Numbered from the stretch's first letter, positions 23,551 through 32,712 are shown. The stretch is DNA of 64,000 bases from Salinarimonas ramus (GCF_014645695.1 NZ_BMMF01000015.1:107917-171916), one strand, 5' to 3'. The notes: generated by a model from the letters alone, not told the origin. Translations and numbers: made by a program.

Positions 23551-24747
23551 TTGCACAGCGTATCATCGCACGCGCGGCGCAGGCCGGCGCGAGTGCCGCA
23601 CTGGCTCACCGGCGGCTTTCGTCCGTTTTTCTTCCTCGGAGCGCTGGCCATAGCGGCCTCGGCGCTGATGTGGATACCCGTCCTGCTCGGAAAGCTCGCG
23701 CTGCCGACCCTGCTGGCCCCGCGCGACTGGCACGTGCATGCCATGCTCTTCGGCGGGATTCCCGCCCTGATCGCAGGCTTCCTGTTGACCGCCGTCGCGA
23801 ACTGGACCGGCCGCAAGCCCGTCGCCGGGGCGACGCTGCTCCTTCTCGTCGTCTCATGGCTCGCCGGGATGATCGCGGTCTCGACGTCCGCGATCATCGG
23901 CGCCGGTCCGGCTGCCGCGATCGACATGCTGTTCCCGATCGCCCTGATCTGGGTCGTCGCGAACGAGATCGTCGCGGCCCGCAATTACCGAAACCTGCGG
24001 GTCGTCGGCGTCGTCGCGCTTCTGGCGATCGCCAACGGAGCCTTCCATTACGAGGCGCACGCCGTCGGCTTCGCCGAGTTCGCCACCAGGGCCGCCGTGG
24101 CGCTCGTCCTGGTCCTCGTCATGCTGATCGGCGGACGCATCATTCCAGCGTTCACGCGCAACTGGCTGAACGCGCGAAAGTCCTCCCGCCTGCCGGCGCC
24201 GTTCGACCGGACCGACGCCGCCACGATGGTCGTCTCGGCAGCGGCGCTCGTCCTCTGGGCGTGGGAGCCTTCCGCTCCGGCCACCGCATGGCTGCTCGTG
24301 TCCGCTGGCGTGCTGAACCTTTATCGTCTCTCCCGCTGGTGCGGCCTCGAGGCCCGGCGAGAGCCGCTGCTCGCAGTTCTGCATGTCGGCTTCGCCACTA
24401 TACCGCTCGGTTTCTTCACGCTCGGCGGCGCCCTTCTCGTGCCCGGCGCGATCGACCCCGCCGGGGCACTGCATGTATGGACGATGGGGACTTTCGGCGT
24501 GATGACGCTGGCCGTGATGACCCGCGCGAGCCTCGGGCATTCCGGACGAGAGCTGCGCGCGGGGAAGCTCGAGATTGCGATCTTCGCGCTCGTCGTCATC
24601 GGTTTCCTCGCCCGGCTGTTCGCGGTATTCGCCGGCGGCGCAGTTGTTCATGTCCTGGAGTTCGCGGGGCTCGCATGGGCGCTGGCGTACCTCGTCTTCG
24701 CGGTCGGCTATGCCCGCATGCTCTTGGTAAACTCGGGCGCACCTTGA
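23551..24747 (+). CDS. nnrS: NnrS family membrane protein (second copy)
   Basis: Polytopic membrane protein of 398 residues, about 12 helices, homologous to the copy at 19.4 kb: LTGGFRPFFFLGALAIAAS, DWHVHAMLFGGIPALIAGFLL, MLIGGRIIPAFTRNWL, WTMGTFGVMTLAVMTR. It begins with TTG at 23551, supported by TAGGAGC 9-10 bases upstream; no in-frame ATG lies near. The C-terminal tail is shorter than in the first copy. Likely in an operon with the DUF2249 gene and controlled by the upstream Rrf2 protein. Confidence 0.88.
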   Translation: MHSVSSHARRRPARVPHWLTGGFRPFFFLGALAIAASALMWIPVLLGKLALPTLLAPRDWHVHAMLFGGIPALIAGFLLTAVANWTGRKPVAGATLLLLVVSWLAGMIAVSTSAIIGAGPAAAIDMLFPIALIWVVANEIVAARNYRNLRVVGVVALLAIANGAFHYEAHAVGFAEFATRAAVALVLVLVMLIGGRIIPAFTRNWLNARKSSRLPAPFDRTDAATMVVSAAALVLWAWEPSAPATAWLLVSAGVLNLYRLSRWCGLEARREPLLAVLHVGFATIPLGFFTLGGALLVPGAIDPAGALHVWTMGTFGVMTLAVMTRASLGHSGRELRAGKLEIAIFALVVIGFLARLFAVFAGGAVVHVLEFAGLAWALAYLVFAVGYARMLLVNSGAP

Positions 24748-24842
24748 GCTTTCAGGGCTGCGGAAATTGACGAAAAGCGATCTACAGGGCGAAACGCAAT
24801 ACCACGCTGGTTCGGCCGAACGAATCCGCGCGCCGGGTCCAT

Positions 24843-25226
24843 CTAATCGGATATCGCGATCACTAAAGTCGCCACGATCCCCGATGCTCCGCCTGCAGCG
24901 CACGCAAGCTGAACTAAGGCAATCACGATAAATCGCGAGCGGGAGTGAATGTAGTCCTCGGCGATGACCCGAAGCCCGAGCGCAGCGTGGTGGAACGATG
25001 CGATCAGCAGAAGGATCATCAAAATAGAGTTGACCGGCGCACCAAGCCAGATCGTCAGATCCCTGTAGTCGGTCACCGAACCGCCTGCCAGCGCCCAGGC
25101 GAGCCACAATATCAGAGGCGCCAGTGCAAGGGCAGAGACGCGCTGCGCCCACCAATGGCCCGCCCCGTGTCCTGCTGCACCGAGTCCACGCGCGGCGGAA
25201 TAAGCGGTGACACGGGGCATCGTCAT
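24843..25226 (-). CDS. sdhD: Succinate dehydrogenase membrane anchor SdhD
   Basis: Membrane anchor of complex II (127 residues, three helices). HWWAQRVSALALAPLILWL near the N terminus and SFHHAALGLRVIAEDYIHS in the second helix match alphaproteobacterial SdhD; the latter holds the heme-ligand histidine region. It overlaps sdhC by four bases (ATGA), indicating coupling. The longer frame starting at 25244 is less likely. It is the last gene of an sdhB-sdhC-sdhD unit, which differs from the usual sdhC-D-A-B order. Confidence 0.88.
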   Translation of the reverse strand: MTMPRVTAYSAARGLGAAGHGAGHWWAQRVSALALAPLILWLAWALAGGSVTDYRDLTIWLGAPVNSILMILLLIASFHHAALGLRVIAEDYIHSRSRFIVIALVQLACAAGGASGIVATLVIAISD

Positions 25227-25600
25227 GCCAGCACCCAAATCCACAGGGCCGAAGTCAGGAAAAGGCTCGCCCCCACGACCGCCCAGCCACCGGCATAGAT
25301 TGCGCGCAACTCGAAGCCGTGTACGCTGTCCCAGATCAGATGACGGATACCGTTGCAGAGGTGATAAAAGACTGCCAGCGACGCCAGAATGAGCATCACG
25401 CGCCCCGCGATCGAGTGCACGACCGCCTGTGCGTCATCGAACACCAAGGGTCCCGCAGCCCCCGCGACTAGCCAAGCGGAAAGGCCGAAAGCAAAAAAAA
25501 CCAAGGCCGAACCGGACAGCCGATGCCCGAACGACATGACCGAGGTCAACTGCGGTCGATAATTCTGCATGTTCGGTGATTGCGGGCGTGGATTACTCAT
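25223..25600 (-). CDS. sdhC: Succinate dehydrogenase cytochrome b556 subunit SdhC
   Basis: Heme-binding membrane subunit of complex II (125 residues, three helices). The signature RPQLTSVMSFGHRLSGSALVF and HLCNGIRHLIWDSVHGFEL are clear; the histidine of the HLCNGIRH segment is the expected heme ligand. It starts 15 bases after sdhB and overlaps sdhD, so sdhBCD is one transcript. Residues look intact, so the gene seems functional despite the missing sdhA. Confidence 0.92.
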   Translation of the reverse strand: MSNPRPQSPNMQNYRPQLTSVMSFGHRLSGSALVFFAFGLSAWLVAGAAGPLVFDDAQAVVHSIAGRVMLILASLAVFYHLCNGIRHLIWDSVHGFELRAIYAGGWAVVGASLFLTSALWIWVLA

Positions 25601-25615
25601 GACTTGCTCCCTTGT

Positions 25616-26455
25616 TCAGCCGCCACGCTCCAACATCATCCGCTTGATTTCGCCGATGGCTTTGCCGGGGTTCAGGCCACGGGGGCACGTGCGGGTGCAG
25701 TTCAGGATCGTGTGACAACGATAGAGGCGGAAGGGATCGTCCAGCGAATCCAGCCGTTCACCGCGCCCCTCGTCGCGGCTGTCGGCCAGCCACCGCCAGG
25801 CGGTCAGCAAGGCGGCGGGGCCGAGAAAACGGTCGCCGTTCCACCAGTGGCTTGGACACCCCGAGGTGCAGCAAAAACACAAGATGCACTCGTAAGAGCC
25901 GTCGAGCGCCCGGCGCTGATCGACCGACTGGATGCGCTCACGCTCCGGCGCCGGAGTTTCGGTATGCAGCCACGGCTCGGTAAGCGCGTGTTGTGCGAAA
26001 AGGTGGGTTTGGTCCGACACGAGATCCTTGATCACGGGCAGGTTGGCCAGCGGATAGATCGTTGAAGGCTCGGACAGTTCGTCCATTGCGCGGGTGCAGG
26101 CAGTCCAGTTGGTGCCGTCGATCGTCATCGCACAGGATCCGCACACTCCCTCGCGGCAGGACCGGCGGAAGGTCAGCGTCGAGTCGACCTTCGACTTGAT
26201 CCAGATCAGTGCGTCCAGCAGCATCGGGCCGCAATCGTCGAGGTCGACAGCGAAGGTGTCGATCCGGGGCGGGCCGTCATTATCCGGCTCATAGCGGTAG
26301 ATACGCAGGGTGGCGATTCGTGTGGCTCCTTCTGGCTCAGGCCAGGATTTGCCTTCGATGATGCGCGAGTTCTTCGCAACGCCGAAGTCGCGCGGCACCG
26401 GGAAGCGACGCGGCCATTTCAGGCGTGGAACCTGTTCGGAGCTTTCGACAATCAT
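25616..26455 (-). CDS. sdhB: Succinate dehydrogenase iron-sulfur subunit SdhB
   Basis: Fe-S subunit carrying electrons from SdhA to quinone. 279 residues from ATG 26455, which has GAGG upstream. Cluster motifs: [11 protein letters not shown] with the following C for [2Fe-2S], [13 protein letters not shown] for [4Fe-4S], and [17 protein letters not shown] for [3Fe-4S]. [20 protein letters not shown] is the usual N-terminal stretch. sdhA is not upstream; the preceding 340 bases are non-coding and then comes a decayed copper ATPase gene. So sdhA was either lost in a rearrangement or lies elsewhere in the genome. Confidence 0.94.
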   Translation of the reverse strand: MIVESSEQVPRLKWPRRFPVPRDFGVAKNSRIIEGKSWPEPEGATRIATLRIYRYEPDNDGPPRIDTFAVDLDDCGPMLLDALIWIKSKVDSTLTFRRSCREGVCGSCAMTIDGTNWTACTRAMDELSEPSTIYPLANLPVIKDLVSDQTHLFAQHALTEPWLHTETPAPERERIQSVDQRRALDGSYECILCFCCTSGCPSHWWNGDRFLGPAALLTAWRWLADSRDEGRGERLDSLDDPFRLYRCHTILNCTRTCPRGLNPGKAIGEIKRMMLERGG

Positions 26456-26794
26456 GGTGCCTCGGAGAAGGTTTTGGCCCCGACAAGGCGCTTCAACGCC
26501 CATTGCGATCGGATTGTTGGCTGGAGCCATGTTTCGGAAGACTTCGTCGAAATGCACCTCCAAGCAAAATCACGCTCGGCATCAGGATGCCTATAACTCC
26601 GGGGCGGGCTTTTCGTTTCTCGAGGTCGGTGTGCCGCGGTCTCACGGCACTGCGCCAGCTGGAAACCCAGGCTGTGGGTGCTCCACCCACGAAAGGCAGC
26701 GCGGCAGCCCCAACGCGCCGTACCAGGGAGGGGGTATGGGGTGGCGGGATGGGGCGACCATAACGATGGTTGTCAGTTCTATCTGCATGCGCCG
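26456..26794. other. Intergenic stretch upstream of sdhB
   Basis: About 340 bases without a supported gene. It holds a 7-base perfect hairpin, GTGGGTG-CTC-CACCCAC (26675-26691), and G-rich runs. No sdhA remnant is readable in any frame. The sdhB promoter must lie here. Confidence 0.5.
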
Positions 26795-28029
26795 TTATAG
26801 TTCCACCCGCCGTAACCGCAGCGCGTTGGTGATCACCGAGACCGAAGAAAGGCTCATCGCCGCCGCTGCGATCATGGGCGAGAGCAGAAGGCCGGTGACC
26901 GGGTAGAGCGGCCCCGCCGCGATCGGCACGCCGAGCGCGTTGTAGGCGAAGGCGAAGAACAGATTCTGCTTGATGTTGCGCAAGGTGGCGCGCGCAAGCT
27001 TGCGTGCTCGGACGATGCCCATCAGGTCGCCGCCCAAGAGGGTGATGCCCGCACTCTCCATCGCGACATTGGCAACCGTTCCCATGGCGATCCCGACATC
27101 AGCGGCGGCGAGTGCGGGCGCATCGTTCACGCCGTCGCCCGCCATGGCGATCTCGTGGCCATCGCGTCTCAACTGGTCGATCAGGTCCTTCTTGGCCTCC
27201 GGCAGGACGCCCGCGCGCACCTCGTCGATGCCGAGCGTGCCCGCGACCGCCCGAGCCGTGCGTTCGTTATCCCCGTTCGCCATGATGACGTGCAGCCCCT
27301 GTGCATGCAGTTCGCGGATGGCTATCGCCGTCGAGTCCTTGATCGGGTCGGCCACCGCCACGATGCCGACGAGTGCGCCGTCGACCGCGATGAACATCGC
27401 GGTCTTGCCATCGGCGCGCAGGGTGTCGGCCTTCGCATCGGCCGCGCCCGTGTCCAGCCCCATCTCGTGCATCATCGCCGCGTTGCCGAGCGCCACCGCG
27501 CGTCCGCCGACCTTGCCGCGTACGCCCTTGCCGGTGACGGCTTCGAAGTCCGCAGCCGCATGCCGGGGCGCCCTCTGCGCCTCGGCGCCGTCGACGATCG
27601 CCTCGCCCAGCGGATGTTCCGAGCCCCGCTCCAGTGCCGCCGCCAGCGACAGCAACTCCGTCTCCGGCAGGTCCCCGAGCGCCACCGTATCGGACAGCTT
27701 CGGCTTGCCCATGGTCAGGGTGCCGGTCTTATCGACGATCAGCGTATCGACGCCCGCCATGCGCTCCAGCGCCTCGGCGTCCTTGATCAGCACGCCCGCC
27801 TGCGCCCCGCGCCCCGCGCCCCGCGCCCTGCCGCTGTCGTGATCGAAATCGGCGTGGCAAGGCCGAGCGCGCAGGGGCAGGCGATGATCAGCACCGACAC
27901 GGCGGAGGCGATGGCGAAGATGCCGCAGACCGGGTCGATGGAGGTCGGCCCGGTGGCCGCCTCCTCGTGACGCTGCGGTATATCGGAATGAGGATGGGCG
28001 TGACCTGCATGCGGATCGACGTGGGACAT
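26795..28029 (-). pseudogene. Decayed P1B-type (CopA-like) copper ATPase
   Basis: The 5' end encodes [16 protein letters not shown]... and SIDPVCG, the His-rich and YHS-like N terminus of bacterial copper ATPases. It then jumps directly to [23 protein letters not shown], so roughly the first 5-6 membrane helices and the actuator domain are missing. Just after, at 27805-27825, three tandem copies of a 7-base unit (CCCCGCG on the plus strand) shift the frame by 14 bases. The rest is intact in the new frame: [22 protein letters not shown] and the last two helices. Product cannot be a working pump. Confidence 0.85.
27805..27825. repeat. Three tandem 7-bp units in the copA-like pseudogene
   Basis: CCCCGCG repeated three times (plus strand), where one unit would keep the frame of the conserved [16 protein letters not shown] segment. 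The two extra units add 14 bases and cause the frameshift. Replication slippage is the likely cause; a sequencing error in this GC-rich repeat is possible. Confidence 0.7.
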
Positions 28030-28490
28030 GGCGTTTCCCTTTCGCGGCCCGCACCGCGTCGAGGTCATTGCGCGGGGGGCTTCTTCTTCGAGCTGCTACC
28101 GCCTGAGCCGAGGGTGCAAGGATTCGGGCTGTTGGAAGTTCGGGAGAGGCGATTGATTACAAAATTATGGCGGGTATTCCGTTCCGAATGCGCGGGCGAT
28201 ACCAAGCAGATTGGTGGCCGGGGGGCGAACCTCGACATTTCTGCCGACGCGCAGCATCCGGGAACGAACGCGGCCGTGATCGAGTTGAAAAGGCGCGCGA
28301 CATCGACCCCGCCGCTGCGATCGACTTTGCCGCAGGAACCGATCCCGTGAGGGTCGGATATCTCATCGTCGAAGGCGACGAAAACCCGGAAATCTTCACG
28401 GCGCTCGAAGCAGCTTCGGAATAGGCGCCGCTTCATCATCAGTTCCGCCGACATCGCACCCGAACGACGCCGGGATCAGGAGACGAAGAT
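28030..28490. other. Intergenic stretch with no supported gene
   Basis: About 460 bases between the ATPase remnant and the CBS-domain gene. Short frames exist (for example 28167-28424 plus) but have no ribosome site or recognisable sequence. Probably decayed sequence plus the promoter of the CBS gene. Confidence 0.5.
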
Positions 28491-28931
28491 ATGTTCGTGA
28501 ATGACATATCCGAAGTGGCGCGCGGAAGGCTCGTGCTGATCGCCGCCGATGCAGAGCTGATCGAAGCCGCAAAGTTCCTGACATCCGGAACCGACATCGT
28601 GGTCGTCCGAGACGGCGATGGTATTGTGCAAGGCGTGGTGACCAAAACCGACGTGGTCAAACAGATGAGCGTCTGCCGAGGCGCAGCGTGCCACTGCCCC
28701 GTCTCCACGGTCATGACCCCGAACCCCATGACGTGTCACGGCAGTGACCTCTTGCAGGACGTCTCCCTGAAAATGAAGACGCGACATCTCAAGAACATCG
28801 TCCTGGTGGACGAAAGCAATCGACCGATCGGGCTACTGACCGCCCGGTCCATTCTCCGCGTCTTGTTGGGCGATGCCCAGCACGAGGAGGAGCAGTTGGT
28901 CGATTACATCAGCGGCGCTGGTTATCGATGA
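28491..28931 (+). CDS. CBS-domain pair protein
   Basis: A 146-residue protein made of two CBS domains, which bind adenine nucleotides or NAD-type ligands to sense energy state. Features: DIVVVRDGDGIVQGVVTKTDVVKQM in the first repeat and VMTPNPMTCHGSDLLQDV with IVLVDESNRPIGLLTARSILRVLL in the second. A linker CRGAACHC holds three cysteines and a histidine, a possible redox or metal site not found in most CBS pairs. Start follows AGGAGACGAAG. Partner protein unknown; the next gene on the same strand is a small hypothetical. Confidence 0.85.
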   Translation: MFVNDISEVARGRLVLIAADAELIEAAKFLTSGTDIVVVRDGDGIVQGVVTKTDVVKQMSVCRGAACHCPVSTVMTPNPMTCHGSDLLQDVSLKMKTRHLKNIVLVDESNRPIGLLTARSILRVLLGDAQHEEEQLVDYISGAGYR

Positions 28932-28974
28932 GCGTTTCTCACGCCATGGACACCGCACTCGCGAGGATAATGCA

Positions 28975-29325
28975 ATGCCCGATCCAGATTTGCCCCAAGG
29001 CATGCCCGATGCTCGGATGAGTGCTCTGTCGCGGTGGGACAACGAAGGCGGCGCTATCGCCGCTGCGACGCGCGAGGCGCGCCCGGACGTGCCGGACATG
29101 ACGAACGTCGAGCTGGTGCTCCTGCGCGTGCGCGTGATCGCGCTCGAGAATGTGTTGATCGCCGTCCTTGCGGAAGGCTCGGACCGGCAGCGCCAGGCGG
29201 CCCGCGAAATGGCCGACGTCATCTCCCCGCGAGCCGGTTCTACCCAGCATACCCTCACGATCCGGGCGGCCCAGCACATGACAGACCTCGTGGAGCGCGC
29301 CGTCCATGTCCGGGCTCGGCCGTGA
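28975..29325 (+). CDS. Hypothetical protein, 116 residues
   Basis: Soluble protein with a long predicted helix MTNVELVLLRVRVIALENVLIAVLAEG that may be coiled-coil, preceded by a Pro/Asp-rich N terminus. ATG 28975 is preceded by GAGGA at about 7 bases. It lies 43 bases after the CBS gene and may be co-transcribed. I do not recognise a family. Confidence 0.6.
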   Translation: MPDPDLPQGMPDARMSALSRWDNEGGAIAAATREARPDVPDMTNVELVLLRVRVIALENVLIAVLAEGSDRQRQAAREMADVISPRAGSTQHTLTIRAAQHMTDLVERAVHVRARP

Positions 29326-29505
29326 CGAAACAGACATTGTGTCGAGAACGAGCGGGGCGGGCGCGAAGTCCAATGAGGTACCGAGGCTGATCTAATGCAC
29401 GCACGGATGGCGGCGTCGCAGTTGTCGTGGTCCGACGCGCCAGCGGATCAGAGCGAGTGTTGAAGGTACGCGACTACTTCAGAGCTACCGTTCAAGGCCC
29501 CTAGA

Positions 29506-30726
29506 ATGACACGCCCTGCCGAACCCGAATTGCCGCTACTCGTCGATGCGCCGCCCGAAAATATTTCGAGCAAACGCCATCGATTTCGCAAGCGGTACCT
29601 CCTGGTGCTGATGATACCGGTCTTGATGTTCACGGGCGCGGTCATCGGTCTCTTTTTCCAGCCGCCGGCCTTGCAGAAATTCTACGCGCTGACAGGCCTT
29701 CAACCGGGCGGAGGTTCGGGTGCGCCGATCGCGCTGCCCCCGGACATCGAACTGCCACAGGACATGGTCGAGACGATGCTACCCACCGACGTCGTGGGTC
29801 TGGCGCGGGTGATGCCGCGGGGCGATGTGGCCTTCGTGGCGGCGCCCTATGGCGCAGGTGATGCGCGGGTGGCGGAGATCCTCGTCGCTGTCGGGGATCG
29901 GGTCGAGCGCGGATCACCGCTCGCCTATCTCGACAACCGGTCGGCGCTGGAAAGCGCCGTGTTCCTCGCCGAAGCCAATCTCTCCGTGCGACAGGCGACG
30001 CTTCTGCAGACGCGCAGCACGGTGCAGGCCAGCCGGGACGAGGCGCAAGCGACGCTGGACCAGGCCCGTGGCACATACGGCGAAGCGCAGGCGGCCCTCG
30101 CGCGGGCTGAAGAACTCGTGGCACGCGGCGTTTCGACCAGCGTCACGCTCGACGCCGCCCGCGCTGCGGCGCAGGAGGCTGCGCTTGCGATCACGCGCGC
30201 GGAAGCCACCCTCGCGCGGTTTTCATCCGCCGAGACCGACGACCAGCCCGACGTCGTGGTCGCGGCCCGCAACGTGGAGGCGGCCGAGGCCGAACTCGCG
30301 CGGGTGGAACTCGATCTGGCCCGCGGCATCGTCGTCGCGCCGATCGCAGGGACGATCCTCGACATTCACGCCACGCCCGGACAGCGCCCCCCGGCCGCGG
30401 GTATGATGGAGATGGGCGACATCAGCCAGATGACGGCCGAGGTGGAAATCTACCAGGACCGGATCGCCACGGTCAGGCCGGGGCAGCCCGTGGAGCTCGT
30501 GGCCGGCGCCATCGGGCGCACCCTGCACGGAACCATCGAGAGCATCGGTTTGACGGTCGGGCGGCAAGGACTCATGTCGGATGACGTGGCGGCGAATACC
30601 GATGCTCGGGTGATCAGGGTCGTGGTCGCGCTCGACGCGGCATCGTCGGAGATCGCCTCACGGTTCACCAACCTCGAGGTCATCGCCCGGATCGACACCG
30701 GCGCCGGCGGGCGGGCCGCCCGATGA
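29506..30726 (+). CDS. ABC exporter membrane-fusion protein (DevB/HlyD-like)
   Basis: Periplasmic adaptor of 406 residues. A cytoplasmic N terminus is followed by one membrane helix (LLVLMIPVLMFTGAVIGLFF), then a lipoyl/barrel-sandwich half (ILVAVGDRVERGSPLAYLD), a long alpha hairpin (residues about 145-270) and the second lipoyl half IVVAPIAGTILDIHATPGQRP. It overlaps the permease gene by four bases. With the FtsX-like permease and ATPase it forms a three-gene DevBCA/MacAB-type exporter that would join an outer-membrane TolC-like channel. The substrate cannot be told from sequence. Confidence 0.87.
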   Translation: MTRPAEPELPLLVDAPPENISSKRHRFRKRYLLVLMIPVLMFTGAVIGLFFQPPALQKFYALTGLQPGGGSGAPIALPPDIELPQDMVETMLPTDVVGLARVMPRGDVAFVAAPYGAGDARVAEILVAVGDRVERGSPLAYLDNRSALESAVFLAEANLSVRQATLLQTRSTVQASRDEAQATLDQARGTYGEAQAALARAEELVARGVSTSVTLDAARAAAQEAALAITRAEATLARFSSAETDDQPDVVVAARNVEAAEAELARVELDLARGIVVAPIAGTILDIHATPGQRPPAAGMMEMGDISQMTAEVEIYQDRIATVRPGQPVELVAGAIGRTLHGTIESIGLTVGRQGLMSDDVAANTDARVIRVVVALDAASSEIASRFTNLEVIARIDTGAGGRAAR

Positions 30727-31895
30727 GCCGCCTTCTCGAGCGGCTCTTGGGCCGATTGCCAATAGGCTGGCTGCAACTGGTCCACCAGCGCGGTCGGTTC
30801 GCGGCCGCGCTGTCAGGGGTGGCCTTCGCGAATGTCCTGGTCTTCGTCCAGCTCGGACTCATGAGCTCGATGGGCGTCTCGACGGTACGCCCGTACCAAT
30901 TCTTCCAGAGTGACATCCTGATCTCCGCCGCCGACGCCAATACGCTGGTCGATGGCGGGAACGTCGCCCGGCAATGGATGCTTCAGGCACTCGCCGACCC
31001 GGATGTCGTGAGCGGCATGGGATTGTTCGTCGCTATCGTGCCGTGGGACCGGGGCGACACCGACATCAGCCTGACGACTTTCGGCATCAACCCGTTCCAG
31101 GCCGATTTCCTCGCGCCCGACATCGCCGCCGACATCGATATGCTGCAGGTTCAGGACGCAGCCATCCTCGACCGGCTCGCCCGCGGGCTCACGCGCGAGG
31201 AAGCGGCAGCGGTCCGATTGCACACGCCGCTCTCCTTCGAAACTCAGGGCCGGACCCTGACCGCCTACGACACCTTCGCAGGGGGCGGTGGCTTCGGCGC
31301 AGACGGGTATCTCCTCGTGTCCGATCAGACCTTTCTGTCGCTGTTTCCCGCGCGCAGCTCCGGCGCCCCGGATCACATCCTGTTGCGCCTCCGGCCGGGG
31401 GCACAGCCCGACGCGGTGGCGAACCGTCTGAGGGGCCTGATCGCCGACCGGACGCTGCGCATTCGCAGCTATTCTGATGCGATGGACGAAGAGGTGCGAT
31501 TTCAGCAGACGCAGCGGCCCACCGGCGTTATCTTCGGTTTCGGCGTGCTGATCGGCATCCTGGTGGGGATCGTCATCGTGTTCCAGGTCTTGTCCGCCGA
31601 TGTCGCCGATCACATGCGGGAATACGCGACGTTCAAAGCGATGGGCTACGGACAGGGCTTCTTTCTCGGCGTAGTCGTCGAGGAGGCCGTTATCCTCGGC
31701 GTGCTCGGCTTCATCCCGGGCGTCATCGCCGGTTGGGCCATCCTGACGCTGATGGCTGAGGTGACGACCCTGCCCCTGTTCATCTCGTTCGGGATGGCGG
31801 TCACCGTCTTCATCGGCACCGTCGTGTTCTCGGCCTTGTCCGGAATCATCGCGACCCGGCGACTGGCCGCGGCCGATCCGGCGGAGCTGTTCTGA
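30723..31895 (+). CDS. FtsX-like ABC permease (DevC-type)
   Basis: Membrane subunit of 390 residues with the FtsX/MacB topology: one N-terminal helix (FAAALSGVAFANVLVFVQLGLM), a large periplasmic domain of about 200 residues, and three C-terminal helices (GVIFGFGVLIGILVGIVIVF and two more), ending RLAAADPAELF. DevC-type permeases have this four-helix plan. ATGA overlap with the adaptor gene, and a 2-base gap to the ATPase gene, show one operon. Confidence 0.88.
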   Translation: MSRLLERLLGRLPIGWLQLVHQRGRFAAALSGVAFANVLVFVQLGLMSSMGVSTVRPYQFFQSDILISAADANTLVDGGNVARQWMLQALADPDVVSGMGLFVAIVPWDRGDTDISLTTFGINPFQADFLAPDIAADIDMLQVQDAAILDRLARGLTREEAAAVRLHTPLSFETQGRTLTAYDTFAGGGGFGADGYLLVSDQTFLSLFPARSSGAPDHILLRLRPGAQPDAVANRLRGLIADRTLRIRSYSDAMDEEVRFQQTQRPTGVIFGFGVLIGILVGIVIVFQVLSADVADHMREYATFKAMGYGQGFFLGVVVEEAVILGVLGFIPGVIAGWAILTLMAEVTTLPLFISFGMAVTVFIGTVVFSALSGIIATRRLAAADPAELF

Positions 31896-31897
31896 AG

Positions 31898-32599
31898 ATG
31901 GCAGACGATGATATCTCCATCCGAACCAGTGGCTTGAACCACTGGTTCGGAACCGGCGAGGCGCGCAAACAAGCTTTGTTTGACATCGGCCTGCGGATCG
32001 CACGCGGCAGTTTCATCGTGATGGTCGGCCCCTCGGGGTCCGGCAAGACCACGCTCCTAACCCTGCTGGGCTGTCTTCGCGAAGTCCAGGAAGGGTCCGT
32101 CGTCCTGTTGGGTCAGGAACTGCGCCACGCGACGACCGCGCAGAGCGTTCGGCTGCGGCGTCGCCTCGGGTTCATCTTCCAGGCCCACAACCTCCACGAA
32201 AGTCTGACCGCGCGCCAGAACGTTATGATGGGTCTGCAGGTGAAGGGGCGCCTCAACCGGGAGACAGCGGACGAAGCCGCGGCCCATGTCCTCAGCATCC
32301 TCGGTCTTTCGGACCGGCTGGACTATCTCCCCGCGAATTTGTCGGGCGGACAAAACCAACGTGTGGCGATCGGCCGCGCTCTCGTCGGCAACCCTGATGT
32401 CGTGCTGGCGGACGAACCCACCGCCGCGCTCGATTGGGAAACCGCCGCCAAGGTGGTCGACCTCTTGAAGCAGCTGGGGCAGGCACGCGGCACGACGACG
32501 GTGATGGTCACGCATGACAACCGCATCCTCGATCGCGCGGACCGCATTCTGACGCTGCAGGATGGACGTCTCGTCGCGGATGATAGCCGGCGCGTCTAG
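31898..32599 (+). CDS. ABC exporter ATPase (DevA-type)
   Basis: Nucleotide-binding subunit, 233 residues. Walker A GPSGSGKTTLL, Q-loop FIFQAHNLHESLT, signature LSGGQNQRVAIGRALV, Walker B VVLADEPTAALD, and switch histidine in MVTHDNRI are intact. It energises the DevB/DevC-type partners immediately upstream. Its stop lies next to a frameshifted Rrf2 remnant on the opposite strand. Confidence 0.92.
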   Translation: MADDDISIRTSGLNHWFGTGEARKQALFDIGLRIARGSFIVMVGPSGSGKTTLLTLLGCLREVQEGSVVLLGQELRHATTAQSVRLRRRLGFIFQAHNLHESLTARQNVMMGLQVKGRLNRETADEAAAHVLSILGLSDRLDYLPANLSGGQNQRVAIGRALVGNPDVVLADEPTAALDWETAAKVVDLLKQLGQARGTTTVMVTHDNRILDRADRILTLQDGRLVADDSRRV

Positions 32600-32712
32600 G
32601 GCGCGCAGCCTCCGACGACTGCGCCGGCAACGCGGGCGAGGCGCTGCATGATCTTGGCCAGATATTGCGCGACAGGTCGAACTCGTCGGCCAGCTCGGTC
32701 GTTGAGGATGCA
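32600..32712 (-). pseudogene. Frameshifted Rrf2-family HTH remnant
   Basis: On the minus strand STTELADEFDLSRN is followed, after loss of one base, by LAKIMQRLARVAGAVVG in the next frame. Restoring a C would give RNHLAKIMQRLAR, the canonical Rrf2 recognition helix. Neither the start (the RLT...YALRVL segment) nor the Fe-S binding C-terminal half is readable nearby, so this is a gene fragment, ending within a few bases of the devA-type stop codon. Family identity rests on the helix only. Confidence 0.55.

Noticed and set aside
26675..26691. GTGGGTG-CTC-CACCCAC hairpin as terminator of the ATPase remnant
   Set aside because: No T-run in either direction and it lies more than 100 bases past the remnant's stop codon.
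28167..28424. Short plus-strand frame upstream of the CBS gene
   Set aside because: No ribosome site and no recognisable sequence; overlapping frames are equally plausible.
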